This document shows, piece by piece, positions 35,029 to 43,630 of a stretch of 64,000 bases of DNA. Below the pieces are notes generated by a model. It saw only the letters and a program-made list of their open reading frames with translations, was not told the DNA's origin and did no database searches. Source of the DNA: CAZADA01 sp964568975 (GTDB lineage Bacteria; Pseudomonadota; Alphaproteobacteria; Caulobacterales; Maricaulaceae); assembly GCA_964568975.1 (NCBI GenBank), contig CAZMSO010000001.1:1-64000 (forward strand). The letters are read 5' to 3'. Numbering within the stretch: the first letter of the stretch is position 1; the number at the start of each line of letters is the position of its first letter. Position numbers and translations under genes: made by a program.

Positions 35029-36999
35029 TCACATGCCCCACGCCGTCTCGCGGTCATTCGCGTCCATCAGCCGCTGATACCGCGCCACCGCCCACAGGGG
35101 GAAGAACGCGGCGTAGCCGTGATACTTCAAATAGAACACGCGCGGGAAACCCGTGCCGGTGAACAGCTGCTCCCGCCAGCGCGGGCCGTCAGCGTCACGG
35201 GGCGCGTTTTCAAGCCAGGCGACCCCGCGCGTCAGCGCCTCGTCATCAAGGGCGTCGGCGGCCATGAGGCCAAGCACCGCCCACGCAGTTTGCGATGCGC
35301 TTGATTCCACTGCATAGCCGCGGCGGCCGTGCTCATACGTCTCCAACCCCTCGCCCCAGCCGCCGTCATCGCGCTGCTGGGCTTTGAGCCACGCGACTGC
35401 TTTGCGCACCCAGGGCTCGTTCACGTCGACGCCCGCCGCACGTAGCGACACTAAAACAGACCATGTGCCGTAGATGTAATTCGCGCCCCAGCGACCGAAC
35501 CACGAGCCGTCGTCTTCTTGCTCACGCTTCACATACGCGATGGCGCGGTCGATCTCGGCCGCGTAGCGCTCGCGATCAATCTGGGCGAGGCAGCCAATGC
35601 ATCGCGCTGTGACATCCACCGTCGGCGGGTCGAGCAACGCGCCATGGTCGGCGAAGGGGATGGAGTTGAGATAAAAGTGCTCGTTCTCCGGCTCGAACGC
35701 GCCCCAGCCGCCGGAGGACGATTGCATGCCGGCGATCCACTCACACGCGCGCTCAATGTTTTCACGATACTTCGGGTCGCCTTGGCGGTGCATGGCCATC
35801 GCGACGACAGCCGTGTCATCGACATCCGGGAAGTCAGGGTTTTCGTACTGAAACGCCCAGCCGCCGGGACGCACGTCAGGGCGGCGCACCGTCCAATCGC
35901 CCCGATGGTCGAGGATTTGCTTGGTTTGCAGCCAATCCAGCATCGCGATCAGCCGCGAATCCTCGCGATCGCCGCTTTCCAAGAGCGCGTGGGCGGACAG
36001 GCCGGAATCCCACACCGGCGACACACAGGGCTGGAAGTAAAGCTGCTCGCCCCGCTCCACCTTCAACAGCTCGATGGACCTGCGCGCTATGCGCATATTG
36101 GGGTCGTCATCGGCATAGCCCAGCACCCGCATCATCATCACGGAATTGGCCATGGCGGGGTAAATCGCGCCCAGCCCATCCTCCCCGTTCAAGTGCGACA
36201 GGGTGTAGGTTTCAGCTTTCTTGATCGCCGCGCGGCGCACACCTTTCGGCATGACGGGCTCAATGAACCGCAACAGCTTGTCGAGAACTAAGAACGCCTC
36301 GCCGACCAGGCCGCCAGTGGGGTTGATTTGGAATTGCTGCGGCGCCTCGGGATCGAGCACGAACAGCTCGCGCACGCCGCGGCCCGTGGGATTCGCCGCC
36401 TGCGCCTTCATCGCGTAGAGCACAAGCAGCGGCGTCAGCACAGTGCGCGACCAATACGCGATCTTCGACATGTGAAACGGGAACCAGCGCGGCAGGTGCA
36501 TCACCTCAACAGGGGTCACCGGCACGCCGCGCCACGGGATCTGGCCGAACAACGCAAGGGAAAAGCGCGTGAACACATTGGCTTTGGCGGCCCCGCCGCG
36601 GGCGAGCAGCCACGCGCGCGCGCGCGCCATGTGCGGCGCGTCCGGATCATCGCCAATGAGCTTCAGCGCCCAATAGGCCTTCACAGTCGCGGAGATATCC
36701 CCCTCGCCCGCCTTAAACAGCGGCCAAGCGCCGTCTTCGCGTTGCTCATGGCGCAGATAAAGGCCGATGCGATGCTCCGCCTCAGCGTCGATTTCGCCCA
36801 GGAAATGCCGCAGCAGCACATACTCCGCCGGAATGGTCGTGTCGGCTTCAAGTTCAAAGACGATGTGGCCGTCCGCCTGCTGAGTCGACCACAACGCCTC
36901 CGCCCGCTCGCGAACCAACGCACGGCGATCATCCGGCGAAAAGGGCCCGTTCGGCGATGATCGGTTCGGCTGGGAATCCGTCAGCGTGTCGAGCGCCAT
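35029..36999 (-). CDS. shc: Squalene-hopene cyclase
   Basis: 656 residues. The catalytic acid motif DVDDTA is at residues 392-397, and QW repeats recur along the chain (for example QREDGAWPLF, MQSSSGGWGAF, QEDDGSWFGRWG, QQRDDGGWGEG). Shc is a membrane-associated double-barrel enzyme that folds squalene into hopene and hopanol without oxygen. Length and motifs are normal. hpnE lies 33 bp upstream and hpnG 33 bp downstream, so it belongs to one operon. The product would be the base hopanoid of the outer membrane. Confidence 0.97.
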   Translation of the reverse strand: MALDTLTDSQPNRSSPNGPFSPDDRRALVRERAEALWSTQQADGHIVFELEADTTIPAEYVLLRHFLGEIDAEAEHRIGLYLRHEQREDGAWPLFKAGEGDISATVKAYWALKLIGDDPDAPHMARARAWLLARGGAAKANVFTRFSLALFGQIPWRGVPVTPVEVMHLPRWFPFHMSKIAYWSRTVLTPLLVLYAMKAQAANPTGRGVRELFVLDPEAPQQFQINPTGGLVGEAFLVLDKLLRFIEPVMPKGVRRAAIKKAETYTLSHLNGEDGLGAIYPAMANSVMMMRVLGYADDDPNMRIARRSIELLKVERGEQLYFQPCVSPVWDSGLSAHALLESGDREDSRLIAMLDWLQTKQILDHRGDWTVRRPDVRPGGWAFQYENPDFPDVDDTAVVAMAMHRQGDPKYRENIERACEWIAGMQSSSGGWGAFEPENEHFYLNSIPFADHGALLDPPTVDVTARCIGCLAQIDRERYAAEIDRAIAYVKREQEDDGSWFGRWGANYIYGTWSVLVSLRAAGVDVNEPWVRKAVAWLKAQQRDDGGWGEGLETYEHGRRGYAVESSASQTAWAVLGLMAADALDDEALTRGVAWLENAPRDADGPRWREQLFTGTGFPRVFYLKYHGYAAFFPLWAVARYQRLMDANDRETAWGM

Positions 37000-37032
37000 A
37001 AGCAGGGTCCTCTCTCTTTGACGGCGGGCGGC

Positions 37033-38292
37033 TTACGCCGCTAACGCCGCCGCGCGCGCGCCGGAGCGCACCGCGCCTTCTATCGTGGCCGGAAGGCCCG
37101 TGTCGACGGCGTCGCCCGCGAGAAACAAGTTCTTCAGCAGCGTCCGTTGCTTCGGACGACGGCGAACGTTTTCCGGGCTTTGCACAAAAGTCGCGCGCTT
37201 TTCACGAATGAGGCGCGCGGCTTTCGGCGCCACGCCGTCAGCGAAACCCAACGCCGCAGCGGTTTCGCGCCACAGCATGGCGATCAACTCATCCTGGGGC
37301 CGTTGCGCGCCCTCAACCGCCTCCGCAGCGCTCACCGTCACGCTGATCACGTCGCCATGGGGAAAGATCCATTGAGTGACGCCGCCGACGACGCCCAAAA
37401 TCGGCGGCGCGCGATCGGCCAGGCGCGCATCCTCCAGCAGGAAATGGGCGTTGAGGATGGCGGAGGCCTCCTCCGGCGCGTCGGCCTCCGGATACAGCAT
37501 GTTGAGCCGGTGCGGCGGGATCGCCAGCACCACACGGTCGTGCGGCCCCAGCGGCTCCGGCTCGCCGCGAGCGAAGTGGAGCGCAGCGACGCGGTCGTCG
37601 GCGCGCTCCACGCGCTTGACGAGGCGTTCAAACTGCACCGGCGCGCCGGCGGCCTCCAGGGCGCTGAGCGCAGGCGCAATCAGCGCCGGGCCAAGGCCGT
37701 CGGGCGCAAACATCGGCCGCGCCAACCGCCCGTCGCGCCAGGCCTCCACCGCCGTGGCGCGCATCAGCTGGGCGCTGGCCTGGGCGGGCGGCAGGTTCAT
37801 CACTGCAAACGCCATCGGCTCCCAAAAACGCGTCAGCGCCGCGCCGTCCGGCCGCACTAAAGCGGAGATCGTGTCGTCAGGGCCGGCGAACAGGATCCGC
37901 CCCGCCCCCGCCATCGCCGGCAGGCTGACGCCGGCGGGTCGGCGGTCGGCGGCCAGCGGCCACCACGGCACGACGCCGTCATTCATCCGCACCGTCCAGC
38001 GCTCGCTGGTCGCGATGTCGATGAAGGGAAACGCCGCCTCCGGCGCCGCCACGAGGGCGTCCGGCGCGCCCGCCAGCCGCAAATACGCTTGGACGGACGT
38101 GTTGCCCGTCAACACGAGATGGTTGCCGTTGTCGATCTGGCGGTTCAGGGCTGTGTCATAATAGCTGCGGCAGCGCCCGCCGGCGTGACCCGCGCCCTCA
38201 TACACGCGCACCCGCGCGCCCTTGGCCACGGCGTGCAGCGCGGTGGACAAGCCCGCCAAGCCCGCCCCGACAATGTGGATGACCCCGCTCAC
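37033..38292 (-). CDS. hpnE: Hydroxysqualene dehydroxylase HpnE
   Basis: 419 residues from a GTG overlapping the hpnD stop (GTGA). An N-terminal FAD-binding Rossmann motif (IHIVGAGLAGLSTALHAVAKGARVRVYEGAGHAGGRC) and a C-terminal FLAGDAVDTGLPATIEGAVRSG put it in the amine oxidase / phytoene-desaturase superfamily. HpnE reduces hydroxysqualene to squalene, the last of three steps (HpnD, HpnC, HpnE) that replace squalene synthase. Its position between hpnD and shc supports this. Flavin and NAD(P)H dependence follow from the family. Confidence 0.94.
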   Translation of the reverse strand: MSGVIHIVGAGLAGLSTALHAVAKGARVRVYEGAGHAGGRCRSYYDTALNRQIDNGNHLVLTGNTSVQAYLRLAGAPDALVAAPEAAFPFIDIATSERWTVRMNDGVVPWWPLAADRRPAGVSLPAMAGAGRILFAGPDDTISALVRPDGAALTRFWEPMAFAVMNLPPAQASAQLMRATAVEAWRDGRLARPMFAPDGLGPALIAPALSALEAAGAPVQFERLVKRVERADDRVAALHFARGEPEPLGPHDRVVLAIPPHRLNMLYPEADAPEEASAILNAHFLLEDARLADRAPPILGVVGGVTQWIFPHGDVISVTVSAAEAVEGAQRPQDELIAMLWRETAAALGFADGVAPKAARLIREKRATFVQSPENVRRRPKQRTLLKNLFLAGDAVDTGLPATIEGAVRSGARAAALAA

Positions 38293-39275
38293 GGAGCGGA
38301 GACCGTCTCACGGGAAGCCGCGGCGTCTGACGCCGCCTCTGACGCCGCCTCTGACGCCGCCTCTGGGACCGCGGGCGCCCGGCCCGGTCCAAGCACGGCG
38401 TAGCGCAGCCCCCGCAGGACTTTGTCGCGCTTGCTCATCAAGCTGTCGGGCGGGCCGGGGCGCCAGCACGCGGCTTCGATTTTGTCGAGATAGCCCTCAT
38501 ACGCGCCCATCATCAGCAACGCCGGGCGCAACTCCCAACGGGTGTGCGCCTGGGCGAGGCGGCGCGCGGCGTCATAGCAAGCGCGCGCATCCGCCCCGAG
38601 GGTTTGGCGCACCGCCGGCAAGCCGGGATGGCGCGCCACAGCGTGGGGATCATCGAGGGGAAGGCCGTGGGCGGCTAACAGCTCGCGCGGCACATAAAGG
38701 CGACCGATCGCGGCGTCATCCTCCACGTCGCGCAAAATGTTAGTGAGCTGCAGCGCTTGGCCCAGCGCATCAGCGAACCGGCCCGACACCTCGCCGCGCC
38801 ACGCGCCGAACACCCGCATGGAGAGCATGCCCACCGACACCGCCACACGACGGATGTAAGCGTCCAAGACCTCTCGAGTCGGTGCGATGATCGGGCCGTC
38901 GGCGTCCATGGCCATGCCCTCGATCATCAGAAGGAACTCCTCCTGAGGCAGATCAAACGCCGCCACCGCCGGCTGCAGCGCGACGCCGACAGCCGAGAGC
39001 GGCGCGCCGGCGTAAAGCCGCTGCATCTCCTCGCGCCAGGCCGCAAGGGCTTGGTGCTTTTCCTCAACCGGAAAATCGCCGTCGGCGATGTCGTCCACCA
39101 CCCGGCAAAAGGCGTAAATCGCGCGCATGCCCTCGCGCCGCGGCTTGGGGAGGATGGCCATGCCGGCGGAGAAGGACGTGCCCGAGCGCGCGGTGATCGC
39201 GGCTGCAATCGCGGCCGGATCACCGCCCGTCATCGGCGCCGGCAGCAAGTCTGACAAAGGCGGCTCACCGCTCAT
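38289..39275 (-). CDS. hpnD: Presqualene diphosphate synthase HpnD
   Basis: 328 residues from an ATG that overlaps the hpnC stop (ATGA). Two aspartate-rich motifs of the trans-isoprenyl head-to-head synthases are present: FCRVVDDIADGDF and QLTNILRDVEDDAAIGRLYVP. HpnD joins two farnesyl diphosphates to presqualene diphosphate. The C-terminus carries an unusual Ala/Glu/Ser tail, EAASEAASEAASDAAASRE, encoded by four perfect copies of a 12-bp repeat (38329-38376). The tail lies beyond the catalytic fold and probably does not matter for activity. Confidence 0.94.
   Translation of the reverse strand: MSGEPPLSDLLPAPMTGGDPAAIAAAITARSGTSFSAGMAILPKPRREGMRAIYAFCRVVDDIADGDFPVEEKHQALAAWREEMQRLYAGAPLSAVGVALQPAVAAFDLPQEEFLLMIEGMAMDADGPIIAPTREVLDAYIRRVAVSVGMLSMRVFGAWRGEVSGRFADALGQALQLTNILRDVEDDAAIGRLYVPRELLAAHGLPLDDPHAVARHPGLPAVRQTLGADARACYDAARRLAQAHTRWELRPALLMMGAYEGYLDKIEAACWRPGPPDSLMSKRDKVLRGLRYAVLGPGRAPAVPEAASEAASEAASDAAASRETVSAP
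38329..38376. repeat. 12-bp in-frame tandem repeat in the 3' end of hpnD
   Basis: Four perfect, adjacent copies of GACGCCGCCTCT (plus strand). On the coding strand they spell Glu-Ala-Ala-Ser repeats at the tail of HpnD. Twelve is a multiple of three, so gain or loss of a copy would keep the frame and only change tail length. Confidence 0.92.
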
Positions 39276-40147
39276 GCCGCCTCCTTCAAGGGCGTCGGCG
39301 CCCGAGTCGTGAAGCCCGACCACGCGCCCGCGACGCCAGCCAACGCGAAATCGCCTTTCGACAGCGCGACACGCGTCGCTAAGGGATCGCCGCGGCGCAG
39401 CCGCGCCGACAAGCGCCGGGCGAGGTTGATGATCACCGCGCTTTCGGCGGCCAGCCGCCGGCTGCGCAACCCGCCCACAAGGCCTGCGGCCGTCGCGTTC
39501 AACGCGTCGCAGACATCGAGCAACCGATCCATGACGCGCCGAAAGGCGGGCGAGAGCGCGGCGCGGTCCACGGCCTCGAGGCTGTCGCCCTCCTCGTCCA
39601 ACCAATCGAGGGGGATATAGACGCGATCCAACGTCCGCCGGTCATCGCCGCAGTCCTGCAGGTGATTGAGGATTTGCAAGGACGTGCACAAAGCGTCTGA
39701 CGCGGGGTAAAGCGCGGGGTCTTCACCATGGAGATCGAGCAAGAACCGCCCCACCGGATCCGCCGACAGCCGGCAATAACCCAGGAGTTCATCAAGCGTG
39801 CGATAGCGCAGCAAATCCGCGTCCTGGCGGAAGGCGCGCAGGAGGTCGACGCCGCGGTCCGTGCTCACACCCGTCTGTAAAAGCGAACGCCGCAGCGCCG
39901 TGGGTTTCGTGAGACCGTCCGCCTGGCCAAGAAGCACCTCTTCAAACGCATTGAGGCGGCGCTTTTTCTCCTCCGGCGCGAGGTGGCCTGCGTCTGCAAT
40001 GTCATCGGCGGCGCGCGCGAAGGCGTAATAGGCCGCCACATGGGGCCGCAAGGGCGGGCGAATCAAAAACGAGCCGACGGGGAAATTCTCGTCCCGCGCC
40101 CCCTTGCCGGAGGACGCCTCAATCTCCGCGTCGCGATAGCTTGTCAT
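39272..40147 (-). CDS. hpnC: Hydroxysqualene synthase HpnC
   Basis: 291 residues. It is a paralogue of HpnD with the motifs AFARAADDIADAGHL and QILNHLQDCGDDRRTLDRVYIP. HpnC turns presqualene diphosphate into hydroxysqualene. The opening segment DENFPVGSFLIRPPLRPHVAAYYAFAR is typical of this subgroup. It is the first gene of the leftward hopanoid operon, and its promoter must lie in the 122-bp divergent gap shared with hpnB. hpnD starts within its stop codon. Confidence 0.94.
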   Translation of the reverse strand: MTSYRDAEIEASSGKGARDENFPVGSFLIRPPLRPHVAAYYAFARAADDIADAGHLAPEEKKRRLNAFEEVLLGQADGLTKPTALRRSLLQTGVSTDRGVDLLRAFRQDADLLRYRTLDELLGYCRLSADPVGRFLLDLHGEDPALYPASDALCTSLQILNHLQDCGDDRRTLDRVYIPLDWLDEEGDSLEAVDRAALSPAFRRVMDRLLDVCDALNATAAGLVGGLRSRRLAAESAVIINLARRLSARLRRGDPLATRVALSKGDFALAGVAGAWSGFTTRAPTPLKEAA

Positions 40148-40269
40148 CGCTGGTCGTCCCGTGCCGCAGCGTGCGGGCGGAAACTATCGGCACTGTCGGC
40201 GCCAAGCAAGCCGCCCGGCGCTGTCGCGGGGCGCTTGCCTCGCGTCCATCGGCGGACGACAAGGACGCC

Positions 40270-41454
40270 ATGACGCTTCTTGTCGCGCTTTCGTGTGTCG
40301 CTTGGTTGGTCCTGCTGTTCGCGCGGGGCGGGTTTTGGCGCGCGGATCAACGCCTCGGGGCGAGCCCAGCGCCGGCGGCGTGGCCGGCGGTCGCCGTCGT
40401 TATTCCCGCGCGCGACGAGGCGGCGACAGCGCGCACGGTCGTTGCAGCGCACATGGCGAGCGATTATCCCGGCGCGCTGCGCGTGATCCTCGTGGATGAC
40501 GGCTCCACAGACGCGACGGCGGCGGAAGCGCGCGCCGGCGCCGACACAGCCCCAGCGCGTGGCGATCGCACGCTTGAGATCGTCGCCGCGCCGCCGCTTG
40601 AGCCGGGATGGAGCGGCAAGCTCTGGGCGGTTAATGCGGGTCTTGCGGCCGTGGCGGCGTCCCTGCCTGACGCGCGGTATGTTCTGCTCACGGACGCTGA
40701 CATCCGCCACGGGCCGGGGCTCTTGCGCCGGCTGGTCGCGCGGGCGGAGGCGGAGGATCGCGCGCTTGTCTCGGTGATGGCGCGGCTTGATGACCGCGGC
40801 GTGTGGGGCGGGCTGCTGATCCCCGCCTTCATCTTCTTCTTTCAGAAGCTTTACCCCTTCCCCTTGACCAATGATCCCAACAGCGCCGTGGCGGGCGCGG
40901 CCGGCGGCGTGGTGCTGGTGCGGCGCGCGGCGCTCGAGGCCATCGGCGGCGTCGCCGCGATTAAAGGCACGCTCATTGACGACTGCGCGCTGGCCGCGCG
41001 GATTAAGAAAGGGCCCCCGCGCCGAGCCATTGAGCTCGTCTTAGCCGACGCGACGGCGGAGGCGGTGAGCTTACGCGACAATCGGGCGTTCGGCTCGATC
41101 CGTATGATGATCGCACGCACGGCCTTCACCCAGTTGGACTATTCCGCCTGGAAGCTCGCCGGCACGGTCATTGGGTTGGCGCTTGTTTATCTCGTTGGGC
41201 CGGCGGCGCTCCTCGCGTGGCCGCTGCATGGCGACGCCGCCACGGCCGGTCTAGGCGCATTGGCATGGGCGCTGATGACGGCGGCGTACGCGCCGACCCT
41301 GCGGCTTTATGGCCGGCCGGTTTGGCAAGGGCTCGCCTTGCCCGTCGCGGCGGCGCTTTACGCCGGCTTCACTGTGGACTCCGCGGCGCGCCATTGGCGC
41401 GGCGAAGGCGGCCGATGGAAGGGCCGCGTCTACCCTGCAGGCGGGTCAGGCTGA
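40270..41454 (+). CDS. hpnB: Hopanoid-associated glycosyltransferase HpnB
   Basis: 394 residues. An N-terminal membrane helix (about 2-20) is followed by a GT2 domain: VAVVIPARDEAATARTVVAAH, VILVDDGSTDATAAEARA, YVLLTDADIRHGPGLL with the DxD-type Asp pair, and LIDDCALAARIKK. Two or three C-terminal helices complete the protein. HpnB-type proteins occur next to hopanoid genes, and a role in adding sugar to the hopanoid side chain is suspected rather than proven. ATG 40270 has AAGGA upstream. It is divergent from hpnC, and its last 25 bp overlap the convergent end of hpnA. Confidence 0.9.
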   Translation: MTLLVALSCVAWLVLLFARGGFWRADQRLGASPAPAAWPAVAVVIPARDEAATARTVVAAHMASDYPGALRVILVDDGSTDATAAEARAGADTAPARGDRTLEIVAAPPLEPGWSGKLWAVNAGLAAVAASLPDARYVLLTDADIRHGPGLLRRLVARAEAEDRALVSVMARLDDRGVWGGLLIPAFIFFFQKLYPFPLTNDPNSAVAGAAGGVVLVRRAALEAIGGVAAIKGTLIDDCALAARIKKGPPRRAIELVLADATAEAVSLRDNRAFGSIRMMIARTAFTQLDYSAWKLAGTVIGLALVYLVGPAALLAWPLHGDAATAGLGALAWALMTAAYAPTLRLYGRPVWQGLALPVAAALYAGFTVDSAARHWRGEGGRWKGRVYPAGGSG

Positions 41455-42434
41455 TCAATCAGCCCCTGCGTCGCCATCCAGGCGAGCGCGGCGTCGAGGG
41501 CGACCTCCGTCGGGGGCGGCGCAAAACCGAGCGCGGCGCGCGCTTTGGCGTTGGAGAACCGCACCCGCCGCCCCGCAAGGCGCACGCCCGTCAAGGGCGC
41601 AGACGGCGCGCGGCCCGTGAGCCGGGCGAGCCCCGCCTCCACCCAGGCCGCCGTCCATGCCAAGCGGTAGGGCGCGCGGGCCTTCGGCGCTTGGACGCCC
41701 GTGCGCGCGGCGACCATGGCGGCGAGATCGCTGAGCTCATGGTCTGTCCCCGTGAGGAGAAACCGCTCGCCCACGCCTTTGCCTGGCGCGTCGAGGGCCG
41801 CCACGACGCCGGCGGCGACCGCGCGCACATCCACAAGATTGATGAGGCACGCCAGCAGCGCCGGCAATCCGCCGCGAGCCAGGTCGCGGACGAGGCGGCT
41901 CGGCGGCGTGAGGCGGTGATCGCCCGGCCCAAGGGGCGAGGACGGGAGCACCGTCCAGGCGTCCAGGCCAGCCGCCGCGGCCTCGCGCACCACCAACTCC
42001 GCCCGGCGTTTGGCGCGCGGATAAGGGCCGAGCAGCGCCTCCGGCGCAATCTCACGCGTCTCGTCCACCGTCCGTTCAGGGCGATCAGGCCCCGCGATCA
42101 GGGTTGTGTATGACGACACATGGATAAGCCGTGCGCCCGCGGCCCGCGCGGCCTGCGCCACGCGCCGGGCTCCCTGGTGGTTCACACGCTCATACTCGTG
42201 GGGGTCGCGCCGCCAAAGATCCGCCAGCGCCGCGGCGTGCACGACGCCGCTCACGCCCGCCATCGCCGCGCGCAGCGCCGCTTCGTCCAGGATCGAGCCT
42301 GGGCGCTGCGTCCACGGCGCCTCCGCGTCCGCGAAAGCACGATCAAATGCGATGGGCTGATCGCCACGGGTGTGGAGCGCGGCGCAGACATGCCCGCCCA
42401 AAAACCCGCCGCCGCCCGTGACCAGGACGCGCAT
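41430..42434 (-). CDS. hpnA: Hopanoid-associated sugar epimerase HpnA (extended SDR)
   Basis: 334 residues. NAD-binding VLVTGGGGFLGGHVCAAL at the N-terminus, ISS-type HVSSYTTL and active-site Tyr/Lys in GPYPRAKRRAE place it in the NAD-dependent epimerase/dehydratase group that contains HpnA. The substrate is unknown, and HpnA is not needed for the hopanoid core. The start is ATG 42434, which shares one base with the upstream stop (TGATG); a GTG one codon earlier is possible. It is the last gene of a coupled trio: sulfotransferase, paraoxonase-like lipoprotein, hpnA. Its stop lies inside the 3' end of hpnB on the other strand. Confidence 0.9.
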   Translation of the reverse strand: MRVLVTGGGGFLGGHVCAALHTRGDQPIAFDRAFADAEAPWTQRPGSILDEAALRAAMAGVSGVVHAAALADLWRRDPHEYERVNHQGARRVAQAARAAGARLIHVSSYTTLIAGPDRPERTVDETREIAPEALLGPYPRAKRRAELVVREAAAAGLDAWTVLPSSPLGPGDHRLTPPSRLVRDLARGGLPALLACLINLVDVRAVAAGVVAALDAPGKGVGERFLLTGTDHELSDLAAMVAARTGVQAPKARAPYRLAWTAAWVEAGLARLTGRAPSAPLTGVRLAGRRVRFSNAKARAALGFAPPPTEVALDAALAWMATQGLIDQPDPPAG

Positions 42435-43630
42435 CACCGCCCGCCCTGCGCCGCGAACCCGCCGGCGCGACAGACGATGAGGCCCTCGTCACGCACTGAC
42501 CCTGCAATCATCACGTCGCCGGCGAGCACAGCCGCCGTCGCGCCGGAAAACTGGCGACCCGTGGCGTCCTCGTAAAGCAGCGTCCACGGCGCGTGGGGAT
42601 CATCAAGGCTCTCGACGGCCCGCGCAATGATGCGGCTCGGCGCGCGGTCGCGGCGGCCATAGCGGTAGAGGCCGAAGGTGAGAAGGCTTGGCTGCACCGC
42701 CGCCACCAGGGTTCCGTCAGCCGCGACGGTGAGGTTGTCCGGCGCGCCAGGCGTCGGCAAGAGCGTGTCGTGGGCCCCGTCCCCAGGCAAAATGTCCTCA
42801 GGCGAAACGTTCCCGGGCGCGACAGCGCTCAAGACGCGCACGCGCCGCGCCCGCGTCTCCGCCACCGCGGTGCGGCCGTGCGGCGATCCCCCCGGCCATA
42901 CGGCGAGCCCATTGGCGAAGCCGAGGCGCGTGCGCACAGAAACGCCGTCCCCGGCCGTCGTCCCGGGATCGAGGGCGACGACGCGCGCCCGGCGCGCGCC
43001 GAGCCGTTCGCGCCACGCCCAGCCGGGGCAATAATCCCGGTCGAGGGAGATCAGCGTCGCGCCATTCGCTATGAACGCGACGTCATTGGCGGCGCAGGGC
43101 GCTGGCATGTGGCGCACGCGCGGCGCGCGGGCCTCGTCGCGATCACTAAGCGCATAGACCTCAAGCACCGGCTCCAAGCCCGCAAGCGCGTCGCCGAAAC
43201 GCCCCGCCCGTCCGCGACGGTTGATGACGGCGAGCGTCGCCGCCCCATCACGGCGATCCACCGCGATCCCGTGGGGGCGCAACCCACCCATGGCCGCCGG
43301 GTCGATTAGGCTGGTCACGCGCACATCCCCCGCGAGCAAAGCCGTGATCGCCACGCGATAGACCCCGCCATCGGGCGGCGGATCGCCCGCCGTCACGGCG
43401 CGCTCAGCCTCAAGCCGGTCATAAGCCGACACGACCACCCGCCCCGCCTGATCGAGAGCCAGATCCTCCGCGCCAGAAACGCGCCAGCCGCTGTCGGCGT
43501 CTGTGAGGGCGCGCACCACGCACTCGCGCGCGGCGAACCGCGCGGGCCCGAGATCCGGCGCGCCGCACGCCGCCGACACCGCCGCCGCAATCGCGGCGGC
43601 CCCAGCGCGTCGCGCCGCCGGACGGCTCAT
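42434..43630 (-). CDS. Paraoxonase/arylesterase-like lipoprotein (six-bladed propeller)
   Basis: 398 residues. A lipoprotein signal with lipobox SAAC (Cys22) leads into a calcium-dependent propeller resembling PON1. The PON1 calcium and active-site residues can be matched in order: Glu55-Asp56 (SGAEDLALD), His120 (RPHGIAVD), Asn182 (AANDVAF), Asn240 (GFANGLAV) and Asp298-Asn299 (PDNLTVAADG). PON-type enzymes hydrolyse lactones and aryl esters, so this is probably a periplasmic lactonase or esterase tethered to a membrane. The start overlaps the sulfotransferase stop (ATGA) and the stop overlaps hpnA, so it is made together with both. The natural substrate is unknown. Confidence 0.75.
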   Translation of the reverse strand: MSRPAARRAGAAAIAAAVSAACGAPDLGPARFAARECVVRALTDADSGWRVSGAEDLALDQAGRVVVSAYDRLEAERAVTAGDPPPDGGVYRVAITALLAGDVRVTSLIDPAAMGGLRPHGIAVDRRDGAATLAVINRRGRAGRFGDALAGLEPVLEVYALSDRDEARAPRVRHMPAPCAANDVAFIANGATLISLDRDYCPGWAWRERLGARRARVVALDPGTTAGDGVSVRTRLGFANGLAVWPGGSPHGRTAVAETRARRVRVLSAVAPGNVSPEDILPGDGAHDTLLPTPGAPDNLTVAADGTLVAAVQPSLLTFGLYRYGRRDRAPSRIIARAVESLDDPHAPWTLLYEDATGRQFSGATAAVLAGDVMIAGSVRDEGLIVCRAGGFAAQGGR

